Shown: positions 45,731 to 57,362, counted from the first letter of the stretch. The stretch: DNA of 64,000 bases from Paracamarosporium sp. OC-R06-R3 (GCA_019828545.1 JACVRA010000136.1:1-64000), one strand, 5' to 3'. Notes: generated from the letters alone by a model not told the origin. A program made the numbers and translations.

Positions 45731-46842
45731 CTATCTCAGATAGCTGGGCAGAGACTTCGCTCCTTCGTAGTCCGTGCTACTAGCACATTCTTCCCATATA
45801 TTCAGATACTGCAACGTCTGCTCGCACTTCGTCTTCATAACCTGTAATGCATCGCACCCGAGTGGGATACGCAACGAAGAAATCCCCTGCTTTTCCTTAT
45901 CGGTCAAATTTTCCATCCGCGCAATGTCCACCACCCGCTCCGCCGCAAGCCGTGGGTCTCCAGATTGTTTACCATGGGTTTCCTTATGGCGGTTCGCCAT
46001 CTCGAACTTGATCGTTTCGTAGTCGGACAACCCCTTTGTTGCATCTAAGGGCCCGGCTTTGCGCGTGGAGGAGAGGATGTTTGTGCGGAACTGGCCGAGG
46101 ACTAAAATGTGAACGCGAATGTTGAGATGGGCCGTCTCTCTGGCAAGACATTCAGCAGCGCCTGGGAAAGTGGTTAGGATATTGCCTTGAGCTTTTGCAA
46201 GCTTTCACTGCGTGGATAACATACCTTCTATTGCAAATTTAGATGCGCTGTATGGCCCTCCAGCTCCCACTCCATACCAACCGGCGATACTTCCCATGAA
46301 GAATATCACACCCGAGCGTGCGCTGCGCATGCGCGGTAGTACAACGCGGGTTACTTTGAGAGCGCCGAAGAAATTGGTGTCCATCTGGCTGCGCAATTCC
46401 TGATCACTGTGGGGTTTATACACCAGTCAGCTTGTGGCGGTCTTGTAACCCCCAAGATCGATTTAGAATAATGGAATCCAGGATATGGTTTCCCGCATTG
46501 AGTTGATACATACCTGACCTCCTCTAAGATTCCTGAGAGCACAAAGCCAGCATTGTTCACCAAAACATCGATATTGCCAATATGCTCAACAGCCTGGTCG
46601 ATCTCTTTGTTAATCTGCTTGATGGAGGCTGTTACGTCCAGAGTAATGCAGTAAGCCCGCTCGGTTACCCTGGGCTGGTCATTGATATAGTCCAAGTCCG
46701 AGAGTCGACGAGCTGTAGCAATGACCTTGTCCCCGCGAGCGAGGACTGCGCGGACGATGTGCTGTCCGAGCCCAGAAGAACAGCCAGTCACAAGCCATAC
46801 TTTAGGTCGCGCTGATGGATTTAGGGAGTCAACCTGTGCCAT
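45731..46842 (-). CDS. short-chain dehydrogenase/reductase (SDR)
   Basis: Exons 46514-46842, 46225-46406 and 45731-46161; 313 aa. The Rossmann motif TGCSSGLG (TGxxxGxG) is near residue 19. NNAG follows at about residue 93. The catalytic Ser lies in GSIAGWYG and the YxxxK in PYSASKFAIEG. It fits the classical SDR group (retinol/17-beta-HSD-like oxidoreductases) of fungi. It would interconvert a hydroxyl and a ketone with NAD(P)H. The C-terminal extension of about 100 residues is charged and without a recognised signal. Confidence 0.88.
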
Positions 46843-47259
46843 TGATTTCCCGGTAGTGTTTCTCGAGGATCTCGAAGATCTCGAAGGTTTCGCTCATGTT
46901 GGCCGCGTTCATGGATTGTTCGGATTGCAGGGCGGCGGTGTATGTGATCCTGGTCTAAACATGATGGGGCATAAGGTATCATCCCTGCATCGTTCTTTAC
47001 TCTTTTGGGAAAGCCTGCTAGTCTATTCCAGATACAGTGTTAGCTCAGGATTAGGTTCAGTCGCATGCACACATTAGTCAGTCCCTCATGTGCCAGATGC
47101 TGGGACTTCGTAGAGCGCCGACCGCTGGTGCAGGCTGATCGGAGGCCTCTCCATAGCCGCTGATCAACACTGGCCATAGTCTTCCCATATATCGGTCGCA
47201 CAGAGCCTCACAACAATTATGGTCTTCCGAGGTCAAGGTTTAGTAGTTTACGTGACACG
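46843..47259. other. divergent upstream region, no gene recognised
   Basis: 417 bp between the SDR start and the orphan gene start. Confidence 0.4.
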
Positions 47260-48061
47260 ATGCCGCGAAGAGAAGCGAATCGTGTTGTCAAGCTTCGCCA
47301 TCTTCGACCGAGTTATAATTTCAAGAGACCATCCCAGAGAAATTATCGTTCTGAGCCATTGCTATTGACACCTGGCGGGTAAGATCTCTTCCACTCTCGA
47401 GCTTATCACAAACCGCTCTTCTGAAACCTAGGAAAGTGAATTGGAAGCATTAAAGCTACCGCTACATGTGGCCCCAGACGAATGGGCGGCGACGTTGGAC
47501 GACGCGGGCGATGCCTCTGGCTTTGAAAGTGATCTAGAATTATTCATACGCGAGGTACACACCGGAGATCCGCAGTCGAAGCCAGCAGCGGTCGCAGGAC
47601 AAAGAAACGCTACCTGTACAACGCGCATTACAGCGTCTGGAGATACTACGATATGGCATCGGAAAGTCGAAGATTGGGTTCGGACGTTACTTTCTCCGGA
47701 CGAAATCACTGGAGAACATCCCACCCCCGTACTTCAACATCGAACGGACCTAGTAGAAGCGTTGATGAGCCATGGAATCCTCCAAGATCATGACTTGCAC
47801 ATTCTGTCCGCCAATGAGAATGCCCACAACTATCCGGCGACTCGATCAAGCACGAGATCACCAATTCTGCCAGAATTCTTAGAGAACGATGAATTCCGCT
47901 CATCTCAAATTTCGTTTCACAATCGTGTACTCGAGACAAGGCACAACGGCGGAAAAGCAAGGACAATGAATCGAACCCAAGACTTGTTCCAACAGGATTG
48001 GGGCAGTACCTGGGGAGTCTATATTAAGCGTGAAATTTTGGAGTTGAGTCAACTGTGGTAA
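47260..48061 (+). CDS. hypothetical protein of unknown function
   Basis: Tentative model: exon 1 47260-47378 and exon 2 47437-48061, with intron GTAAGA..AAAG; 247 aa. Exon 2 is a long open frame (over 200 codons) lacking its own ATG, and the upstream ATG exon has a good donor. The phase only closes if the acceptor is the AAAG at 47433-47436. The predicted protein starts very basic (residues 1-35) and then becomes acidic. There is no signal peptide, membrane segment or recognised domain. Segments such as WHRKVEDWVRTLLSPDEITG resemble nothing known to me. It sits between the SDR and AtuA genes, inside the island. Confidence 0.45.
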
Positions 48062-48796
48062 TGGTAATACCATACCATTCGAGTAGCCGGAAGCTATCAA
48101 CACCGACACTCAGGTCTGCTTGCTTTGAGCATCCTATGCGCTTGCATAATATACATAATAAGGTTGAATAGAAAATGTTTGGTTCGAGAGTATGCTCCTA
48201 ATTTTCAGACTTTTTGTGCGAAGTAACTTCATTTGACAGGCTACAGGCGAGTATGATTTACCTCATTTCAAGAAAGTTTCATACTTTTGCTACCAATGTG
48301 AACTCATGACAAAGTAATGAGAGCAGCAAGTGTGTAATCTGGAGACATGATTTGCTGTCTGGACTCTGGGCTGCATGCGGATGCCACTGAATATTCTATC
48401 GTGATGTGCGGATGCCATACGTGTACATGTGACAAATTCGCCAAACTTGCGACCACCTCCATCGGCCATTACTCGTGCGATTCATTCATCAAAGATTTAT
48501 TCATGATAGAAACCCGTTTCTAGTGGGTGTGAAAAAGCCCGCATCGGTTTCGTATGCCATGACTAATGTGCTGCGGGCCAAACGGATCAGCAACTCCGCA
48601 ATGTAGGATGCTTCGGGCCAGTCACAATCGACAAGCCGCTAATTGTGCGGAGGCGCGATGTCGTGCATCTCTTGGCAAATTCCAATTCTTCGACCTTGTG
48701 TAAGAGCATATTTCCCTTGATAATATTAATTTCTTGTTCTTTCCTCCAACGTTCGTCACCATTGACATCACAATAAGACTCCTCCATCGAACGAAC
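48062..48796. other. intergenic, AtuA-like gene promoter
   Basis: 735 bp without a supported gene. A pyrimidine-rich leader (TTTCTTGTTCTTTCCTCC) precedes the AtuA-like gene. Confidence 0.45.
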
Positions 48797-50769
48797 ATGG
48801 GTTCAGTCGGACCTTACAACCTTCGCATAGCTTCGGCGTCAGGCTCTGTCACCGATCGCCGTCACGGCTTCGCTGACTTGGCGAAGAATGAAGACATCAA
48901 TTTTATTGTCGGGGACTGGATGTCCGAGTACAATATGACAACAAGGGGCGGTGGAAAAGTGGGCAGTGACGGTGCCTCCGAGGAATTTGAAACGTCGTTC
49001 TTGGAAGCCTTCATACCCGCCCTTCCACATCTCGCGTCAAGAAGCATAAAAGTTGCCGTCAATGCTGGCGCTAGTGACACGAGGAAGCTTTATGATGTCG
49101 TTGTTCGACAAATCCAGGAGGCTTGTTTAGATCTCAAAGTAGCCTGGGTTGGAGGTGATGAGGTCTTTGACGTTGTCTCAAATGCAATCGACAGTGGTTC
49201 CGACTTCAAGAGTCTGACAACGGGTACGATCTTTCACATGATTCATACAAGAATGCGCTCTGACAACCTGCAGGAAAGCCTCTGTCTGAATGGGAGAATG
49301 TGCCAATATACGCTCAATGTTATCTCGGAGGGTTTGGAGTCGCAGAAGCTCTGAAACATGGAGCGGATATCGTGCTTTGTGGTCGTGTGGCTGATGCCTC
49401 TCCAACAATCGGCTGCGCGGCTTATCATTTCGGTTGGTCTCGGCGGGAATACAATAAGCTCGCCCATGCATTTGTTGCCGGTCACTTCATTGAGTGCTCA
49501 ACGTATGTAACTGGAGGCAACTTCACAGGTTTCAAGAGCTTGCCTGGACAATCGATCAATCTCGGGTTTCCCATTGTCGAGATAGAAGAGAACGGCGAGT
49601 TCATCGTCACGAAACAGAAAGACCATGATGGAATGGTGACGGCGGATACCTGCAAAGCTCAGCTTTTGTATGAGATCCAAGGACCCTATTACTACAACTC
49701 GGACGTCGTAGCCATCTTAGACAAAATTGAAATCAGGCAGGCAGGCAAAGATCGAGTGTAAGCTTTTTAGCAAAGAAAGTGACAATTCCTAACGGTTGTG
49801 GTAGGCATGTAAGCAACGTTGGTAGCATCAAACCCCCACCAACTACGAAGGTTGGACTCACTGCTAAAGGCGGATTCCAGGCCGAGGCACACTACTTCCT
49901 GTGTGGTCTTGATATTGAGGAAAAAGCAGCAATGCTCGAACGTCAAGTCCGTGTGGCATTGGATGAGTCAAAATACCACTGTTTGAAGTTCCGAGTCAAC
50001 GGTCGCTGTCCCGAGAACCCATATACTCAAGACGCAGCCACCGTTGACCTACGAATCTTCGCGCAATCTAGGGATGAGTCAGCCCTGACGACAGCTAATT
50101 TCTTTCGCCCGGTCACAGACACGATCATGCAGAGCTACCCTGGTGCCACATTTGCAGTAGATGCAAGACAGGCTGTTCCTAAGCCATATTACGAATACTG
50201 GGTGGCGCTTCTGCCACAGCAGAGCGTAAAGCATGTTTGCTATCTTCCGCACAAGGGACTGGAGATCCCGATTGCTGCGCCGTCCGACACGCAAGATTTC
50301 CTCTACGAGCAAGACACGTACGAAACCAGCAACCCGATCGACCTAAAGTCTTTGACACCTACGGTAAAGGCGCCTCTAGGATACGTCGTTCATGCTCGGT
50401 CAGGCGACAAAGGGTCAGACTGCAATGTAGGATTCTTCGTTCGTAGTGCTGATGAATGGGATTGGCTACGAAGCCTTCTGACGGTGGAGATGGTGCGAGA
50501 GTTATTGGGAGGGGACGACACTGGAAAGCCCATCTTCCGATTCGAGTTACCTAACATTTGGGGTACGTTCAAACCTTTGCATCGATAATCTTTTTCTTGG
50601 AGAATTTACTGATTTCGTTGTAGCTGTACATTTTTTGCTCAAGGATCACTTAGACCGCGGGGTTGCATCCAGCTCCACCTACGATGTTTTGGGTAAGAAC
50701 TTGGCAGAGTACCTAAGAAGTAAGTGGGTTGAGATCCCCACTCAATTCCTGGACCGTGGAAAGATTTAG
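48797..50769 (+). CDS. AtuA-like (DUF1446) protein of terpene/branched-chain catabolism type
   Basis: Exons 48797-49223, 49274-49757, 49805-50562 and 50624-50769; 604 aa. The AtuA domain (PF07287) is plain: ASASGSVTDRRHGFADLA, FIVGDWMSEYNMTTRGG, VPIYAQCYLGGFGVAEAL, ADIVLCGRVADASPTIG and VTGGNFTGF. A C-terminal ferredoxin-like AtuA-associated domain includes HARSGDKGSDCNVGFFVR. The family is named for AtuA of the citronellol/geraniol (acyclic terpene utilisation) operon of Pseudomonas; its biochemical role is poorly defined. Here it lies with oxidoreductases, an acyl-CoA synthetase and an APH kinase, which supports a role in breakdown of an unusual acid or terpenoid. Confidence 0.9.
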
Positions 50770-51449
50770 GCGTAGAAGATATCTTCACATGAATCTAAAG
50801 GTCTGTGTTTGATTAAACTGAGTTCTGAACATATGGCAACTGTGCATGATTAACATTAATTTGATCCTGCCTTAGGCCTTTCATTACTAACAACGACTTT
50901 GGCAAAGCTCAAACATACCTATAGTAGCAGCTGCAACTAGTCAGGCTTCATTGATGTTTCTTCATATTTGATATTTTGGTGAAGGAAGAGTTCTACGCTC
51001 TAAAATCGACCCTAAGTCTTTGTGTTCCTGCATGACCTAGGTCTCATGGCATTACGACATCGGGGCTAACGGATATTGACCCTGTGTTCCGCCAAGAAGC
51101 CCGCTCTTTCTCCGCATATAATCTTACAGTAGTCATGTCAACAGTTGCTCTAGCCTTTCAGTTGGTCATATCATGTCACGTGGTGACCAAATTATGGGGC
51201 CCTTGTGCCCGTTCTTTCGCCCTTTGTTCCCAGGATCTAGTACACTGTCAGGCCGTCTAGCTCAGTACACACCGGCCATTGGCATTTGCTTACCTCTTTC
51301 GAGGCCGAAGTCATGAATCATCCTTCCCCTTCCCTAACTTCCTTCTATCTACCCTTTACACTCTTGGCTGAACTTATCTCTTCCTCTTCCATTTCCACTA
51401 TCAAACGCGGTCTCATTTATCCTTCTTTTCTTCAAAAAAATTCGACAAT
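50770..51449. promoter_or_regulatory. upstream region of alcohol dehydrogenase gene with CT-rich initiator tract
   Basis: 680 bp. A CT-rich stretch at about 51300-51440 (TTCCCCTTCCCTAACTTCC and similar) sits just before the ATG, as often seen in strongly transcribed fungal genes. Confidence 0.5.
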
Positions 51450-52865
51450 ATGGGATCTTTAAAAGTCGAAAAGATGTTGGCTGCGCAGTTCAATACGGTG
51501 ATTAGATCTCCGGCATACCGCATAAAGAATCAAGGCCAACCAAAGCTTACGATCGCCTCCAGCTTACAAACGAAGTTGAAATCAACAAAGTATCTATTCC
51601 CAGCTGTGGCGATAATGAAATCCTCATCAAGACGAAATGCGCGTCTTTGTGTCATTCCGATCTGGTACGCTGGCATGTCTACGAAGAATCTCAGTATTGG
51701 CTGGCTGACTTTACGAACTTGCAGATGCTATTCTGGGGCCACACAGCGGAAAAACCTCCCACAAACAAGATCACTATTGGTCATGAAAACACCGGATACG
51801 TTGTTGCCATGGGCCGAAACGTCACAGGCTTCAAGATTGGTGACCCGGTTGGTTGTTTGGGTTGCAGTTATGCATGCTGTGGGTAGGCACATACTCTCAT
51901 TCAGGACATACTAACCATCGCTACAGACGAGTGTGAAGGCTGTCAGGTACATAACCTTTGGTGTGAGAAGGGGACCGGGAGATTGCACGGCTTCACCTGT
52001 CCTGGTCATTTTGCAGAGTACTCTCTAGCAGATGCTCGCAATGCTATGGTTCTCCCGAGGGACATGGACATGGTGACGGCAGCACCACTTTTCTGTGCTG
52101 GCATAACAGGTAATTTTCTCAGCATTTGATCAGTATTCAGCCGGAACACTGGAAGTACATCTTGGAAAGAACTCACACTGATCGAAACAGCATATTATGC
52201 TATCAAAGGATGCAATCTGGACCCTGGTCAGTGGGTTTCCGTTGTCGGTTGCGGTGGGCTTGGACATCTTGGTAAGCTGGTTCAACGGCTGTCTTGACTA
52301 CATGAGCTCATGATTCCACAAAGCCATTCAGTATGCCAAAGCAATGAGCTTCAAGGTCATAGGAATGGACATATCGAAGGCGCAGCTGCATGCAGCGGAG
52401 ACAGCTGGTGCTGACGTTGTTATCAACACGATGGAGGAGCTAGATTTTGAGACCAAGATCAAGAAGGTTACTAGCGGCGGCTGTCATGCAGCGGCAGTTT
52501 TCAGCGCCTCAAATATAGCATATGAAAGTGCACCCAAAACCTTGAGGTATTGCCTCCACGATTCCATCAGTATCTTAGCAGCATCAGGCTGATGTGAGCA
52601 TAGGATTCACGGCTTGTTGATGGTAGTTGGTATTCCCAAGAAGCCACTTTCGATCAGCGCTTTAGACATCCTGCTCGGAAAATACCGTATTGCTGGCAAG
52701 AGCAGCGGTATTCCACAAAACATGCCAGAAGCGATCGAGTTTAGCCACAAGCACGGGATAAAATCACACATGACGACGTCTACAAACATAGAGGACATAC
52801 ATGCAGCGATTGAACAGATGAAGACAGGGAAGGCATCTGGGCGCTTTGGCATCGTTTTCGAATAG
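51450..52865 (+). CDS. zinc-dependent alcohol dehydrogenase (class-I-like, second copy in island)
   Basis: Best model: 51450-51487, 51535-51878, 51927-52109, 52191-52271, 52324-52546 and 52604-52865; 376 aa. Zinc ligands: CASLCHSDL, GHE in TIGHENTGY, and the structural cluster CYECEGCQVHNLWC. The cofactor fold is VVGCGGLGHLAIQYAK. The first intron would need a weak donor (GTTCAA); the other four are well supported by phase. The alternative is a one-base frameshift in exon 1. It resembles fungal bacterial-type propanol-preferring ADHs and would oxidise primary or secondary alcohols. It is unlike the 38-kb ADH in Cys spacing and insertions, so not a recent duplicate. Confidence 0.82.
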
Positions 52866-53438
52866 CTTATGATTCGTAGCTTTGCGGGAATACAACTATT
52901 TGTACTCAACACCTTACTATAGAATCAGCTCATAATCTCCATTTTTTAAAGATTACTATCAGCGCTCATTGACAATGCAATGTGTTGGCGGTGACTCTCG
53001 AGTGTATTTCAAAGGTATCATTAATCCATTCTTTGCAATTGTCTTCTTCGCACGAATTAGAAGATGCAGAACAAGACTTTCGCACTACCACGTTTTCCCA
53101 ACCCCCAGATGTCTGGTTGACTCAGACCAAACCGAGCTCATTACATCAATGACGATCCCGACTTATTAACTCCGCAGATCGATACACGCTTTCTTGCATC
53201 ACTCATCACGTTTTCCTGACCCAGCCTGGGTCATTAGTCATGTCCGATCCCCATACTCTGCTACCCACCTCATTAGTCATGTCTTTTTCTCCGCATCCTG
53301 CGACCCACACAACACGGAAATCGGGGTATGGGGTGCTGTTCATGGCACACTTTTAAGCGAGTCCATATCGTTGCATTGCGACTGACATTGATCTCGTCTT
53401 CATTGCAGCAAAACACCCCGGGACACCACACATCAGAT
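52866..53438. other. intergenic, sugar transporter promoter
   Basis: 573 bp. The short phrase CATTAGTCATGTC occurs twice, near 53229 and 53269, as an imperfect direct repeat. No gene. Confidence 0.45.
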
Positions 53439-55356
53439 ATGGGCAGAATGGACTTCCTACAAGGCAAGAGCCTGCGATGGGGTATCACGATCAGTGCTGG
53501 CAGTTGTTACCTGCTTTTTGGTTATGACCAAGTAAGTGTAAATCAGAGTATTATGTTCAGGTAAAAAGCCTCAAAAGCTGATATTGATAAACCCACAGGG
53601 TGTCCTAGGAGGATTGGTGACCGAACCGACCTTTCTCGCGGCGATAGGGCATCCCACTTCCAGTTTCCTGGGTACCATCGTGGCCTTGTACAACATCGGT
53701 TGCTTGGCAGGTTGCATATTCGCCGCAATGTTTGGTAACATGCTCGGGCGCAAAAGGACCATCTTTCTTGGATGTGTGATCATGGTTATTGGCGGTGTAA
53801 TCCAGACTGCCACCTACGGAGCCGCTCAACTGATTGTTGGGCGCCTAATCTCTGGCTTAGGGAACGGTGAGTGGCACTCTGTCTCATACATTCGCACCGT
53901 TCTGCCCAGATGAACGCCTAACTCAAAGAATCTGCAGGCATGAATACCTCGACAATCCCCATGTACGTATCCGAAAGCTCTCCCGCCAGACATAGAGGCC
54001 GGTCTGTCGCCATACAACTTTCCATTGTCATTGTCAGTACCTAGGGAGAGCACACTGCCGATGAATGCTCACAATATCTTAGTTTGGCACTGTCGTAGCT
54101 TATTGGCTTGATTATGGCACTATTAAGAACCTGACAGGAGAGGTGAGTGCGATGAAGCTGGGCGTGCTGTTCGCCTGGTACTACGTCTATGTGCTTATTG
54201 AAAAACAGGTCGTCTGGAGATTTCCGATCGCCTTCCAGAATGTATTTGCTCTCTTCACCATCTTCACACTACCATTCCTCCCGGAGACTCCTAGGTAAGC
54301 AAAACCCAATATATTATAGTAGCGTCAAATATGAATACTAACCGCTTCTTACCAGGTGGTTGTACTCCCACGGCCGCAAAGAAGAAGCTGTTCAAGTCCT
54401 GGCTCGATTGCAAGGGACCTCCATCGACGACTCCCGTGTGCAAAAAATCGAAGAAGAAATGGCGGTCGCACTACGCCTCGAAGAAGAATCCGTTAAGTTC
54501 TCTGCCAAAGACCTTTTCAACGACAAAACCCCAATAAAGAACACCAGGCGTCTCGTGATCTGCTTCATGATTCAGTTCTGGCAGCAGTTCACTGGCATTA
54601 ACGTCATTGCATTTTATGTCACAATCGTGCTTGAGAGCAACGTCGGTCTGCCGCGTGAAACGAGTAGCCTAGTCGCGGGCTGTATCCAAATCGCATTTTG
54701 GCTTGGCACGTTCCCGCCCATCTTCCTTCTGGACTGGTGGGGCCGTCGCCCGATACTTCTACTCGGTTCTGTGGCACTACTTACCGCTATAGTTCTCTTC
54801 ACGGCTGGTATTGCTGTCAATACCAGCGCGACAGCGAACATGGCACTGGCCATGCTCTTCGTTTACGAGATATCATTTGGGATGTCTTGGAACGCTATTC
54901 CCTGGCTCTATGCCCCGGAAATCACCCCGATGCAGCTGCGCCATGTTGGTGCCGCGACCTCTACCTTCTCTGAGTGGCTCTGGACCTTTGCAAGTCGTCT
55001 TCTCCATACGTTTCCCATCTCAATATTGACTAATACAGGTCATTGCCCAAATCACGCCCATGGCTATCGAAAACGCTGGATGGAAGTTCTATCTGCTCTT
55101 CTGCGTGATGATCGCCCTCAACATCCCTTTTACGTATTTCTTCTTTCCAGAGGTAAGTCCTATTCAATATCAACTCTACCGTAAGACAGCTCGCTGACGA
55201 ATACCGTCTCAGACCAGTGGCAAGACACTTGAAGAAATCGACTTTATCTTCGTAAAAGAACGTCATCACGTGGAAAGTGGTGTCGTCGATACTAATGTTT
55301 CCGGAGCCGATGAAGAAAAGGCTGAGCACCAGCACATCGAATCAAGGGATACCTAG
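53439..55356 (+). CDS. sugar porter family MFS transporter
   Basis: Eight exons: 53439-53531, 53599-53866, 53938-54032, 54083-54142, 54209-54294, 54356-54989, 55039-55152 and 55213-55356; 497 aa. Sugar-porter signatures: FGYDQGVLGGLV in TM1, GRLISGLGNG and STIPMYVSESSP, LPETPRWLYSHGR before the central loop, QFWQQFTGINVIAFY in TM7 and NAIPWLYAPEITP in TM10, with the C-terminal ETSGKTLEEID motif. The intron after exon 6 (54990-55038) begins with GCAAGT, a GC-AG type. Members carry hexoses, pentoses, quinate or lactose; the substrate cannot be told. It closes the right side of the metabolic island. Confidence 0.9.
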
Positions 55357-55468
55357 ACAATTAGTAGACTTGTTTAGCCATGATTTATAAGTATAAGATG
55401 AGAATACTATTTTGGTATCCTATTACGTTTATTTACTACATTTTACTTGTTCTTCTTCAAAAGTGCTC

Positions 55469-56040
55469 TACCTATTTATAGCAATTAAAAGGTAGAGGCT
55501 ACGGGTTTATGGAGGTTCTCGAGAAGTAAGACCTAAACAAAATGGTTCTGTGTCTGCATTGATTCGGTGAGTCTCGATACAACGAGAGCAGGTAATACTC
55601 GCAATATGATGATGCACGCCATTACGCAACAATGATGACGACTTCTCAATATATAAACCCCTCTCTTCCAACTTTTCTTTTCTCCACACTTCCTTTACCT
55701 ATCTATGGTAACTAAAAGTTACAGGCCAATGGGCGATGGAGGTCTTCAAAAGAACCGGTTCAGGCCTCATAGTTGCGCGTCTGCGTTGGTTCTTTGAATC
55801 TCAACACTAGCAACGAGAAGACTACATCTCTAACTTGATGATACACATCACCACGGAGCAACAATGAGTACTTTCCTATATATAAACCCCCCTCTCCTCC
55901 AACCTTTCTCTTCTTCACGCTTCCTCTGCCTAGTTATGGTTACTAAAAGCATGGGCATTTCAGTTTTTATGGGGATACTAAACACGGGAAGCTATACGAC
56001 AATGGCTCCGCGTGGCGTCTGCGCTGGCATAATACACTCT
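55469..56040. repeat. second tandem repeat, about 2.5 units of 230 bp, each with a TATA box
   Basis: Unit starts are marked by CCTATTTATAGCAATTAAAA (about 55471), CCTATCTATGGTAACTAAAA (about 55698) and CCTAGTTATGGTTACTAAAA (about 55930), spaced 227-233 bp. Within each unit come a CGTCTGCGTTGG-like block, a GATGATGCAC/GATGATACAC block, GCAACAATGA, then a TATATAAACCCC box (about 55650 and 55878) and a CTCTCTTCCAACTTT pyrimidine tract. The third unit is cut off after its first half. Confidence 0.8.
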
Positions 56041-56734
56041 GAAAAAAAAAATACCAACAATCTCATAGAAGATGGTAATGCGTTTTCTCGTTGTTGTGGT
56101 AAGGTGGCGATGGTGTGCATCATCATCGCATCTACATGTTACAATGTGGTTCTGTTCTTTGCACATAGCATTGCAGAATCCTTGATATACCAGAGCAAGC
56201 TAACCGCGTTATCTTAAACTTATCCTATTCCGAAGTCCTGATTACGGCTTCGTAGGGTTCGTAGGGTTCGTATGAGGAGCTTAGAAGATATGTGCTTCGT
56301 GACTAAGATGCTTCTTCTATTGTGAATGATAAGATATCGGAATGAATTGTTTCGCTCTTCGCCATGGTATGTGTGTCGTATGACTCATGTGTCGATGGTA
56401 TTGGGGTGCTTAGCATATTGTCGTTGGATAGACGGGTATGTGGATTGTGTGGAGGTTGCTAGGTGGTATTGCAACTGAGAAGTCCAGAGACCGTTGTTTG
56501 AGAGACGGGGATAAGAGCACCAATTAACACGACCAGGGCAAGAGTCGAATAATGTATCATCGCTATATACATAGATCTAAAAGCTGACAGGAGATTCTGC
56601 ATCATACCAACTATACAGACAACATCTACATATCCCACAGTACACCACACCACACCACACCACACCACACCACCACACTACACTAAACATTGCATCCCAA
56701 CATCATCCTTCCACCCCCAATATCAACAATCTTC
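56041..56734. other. intergenic with CCACA microsatellite
   Basis: A (CCACA)n tract lies at about 56640-56672. GTAGGGTTC is tandemly repeated near 56251-56270. No gene is supported. Confidence 0.5.
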
Positions 56735-57362
56735 TTACGCACCATCCCCCCAAACCCCCACAACCCCCATCGCAAACGCCACGCCGCAAATCCCCGCCCT
56801 CCACCCCTCCGTCACCTTCATCCTCTCCACCGCACCCCTAACCTCCTCCCCATTCACATCGTCGCCCTGCGCCTCGAGATCCAGCAGCGTCCTCTTCTCG
56901 TTCTTTCCTTCGCGGAGCGCAATCGCGTAGTCGACGCCGGGGCCCGAGATAAACGTGAAGATGGAGGTGTACAGCAGGTACGGGTGGCGCAAGCGGCGGG
57001 GCGAAAGCAGGTATGCGGAGAAGAGGGTGAAGGTCGTTATGTTGCGGAGGTAGGAGGCTAGGAGGCGGGATTTGGAGGAGAGGTAGGTGTGTGTTGAGCG
57101 GGCTGTGATGGCGGTTGGGAGGGTGAGGAGCGCGGGGAGGGCCGTGGTCGAGAGCGACGTGGATATGCCCTGGGGGGATGTTAGTATTACTTTAGTGTCT
57201 TCTGGTGTGCCAATTGCGCCTCGGGTCTCTGCGAGAGATGATGGCGGGGATCCCGGTGGTGTGACGGTGTAAAGTGGCGGGTGGCAGGCGACGACGTACA
57301 GTGAGCAACCCTAGACTTATCGTCCCTACGAACTTGCAGATGGAAACGGTTGGGCTCGCCAT
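56735..57362 (-). CDS. ATG33: autophagy-related protein 33 (mitophagy factor)
   Basis: Exons 57300-57362 and 56735-57169; 165 aa. The N-terminus MASPTVSICKFVGTISLGLL and the later LRHPYLLYTSIFTFIS and AGICGVAFAMGVVGVWGDG are hydrophobic segments of the Atg33 family, giving about four membrane spans. A charged loop (about residues 100-140) lies between the last two. The intron of 130 nt is placed by GTACGT..CCCAG and phase. Atg33 is a mitochondrial outer-membrane protein needed for mitophagy in yeast; the filamentous-fungal homologue is assigned by pattern. The distance from yeast Atg33 is large, so function is less certain than family. Confidence 0.82.

Noticed and set aside
32012..55356. Reading the island as a classical secondary-metabolite biosynthetic cluster
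   Set aside because: No PKS, NRPS, terpene cyclase, DMAT synthase or P450 is present; the enzymes fit degradation better.
55864..56217. 117-codon ORF at the end of the 55-kb repeat
   Set aside because: It starts inside the TATA/CT-rich part of a repeat unit, spans a poly-A run and has no domain.
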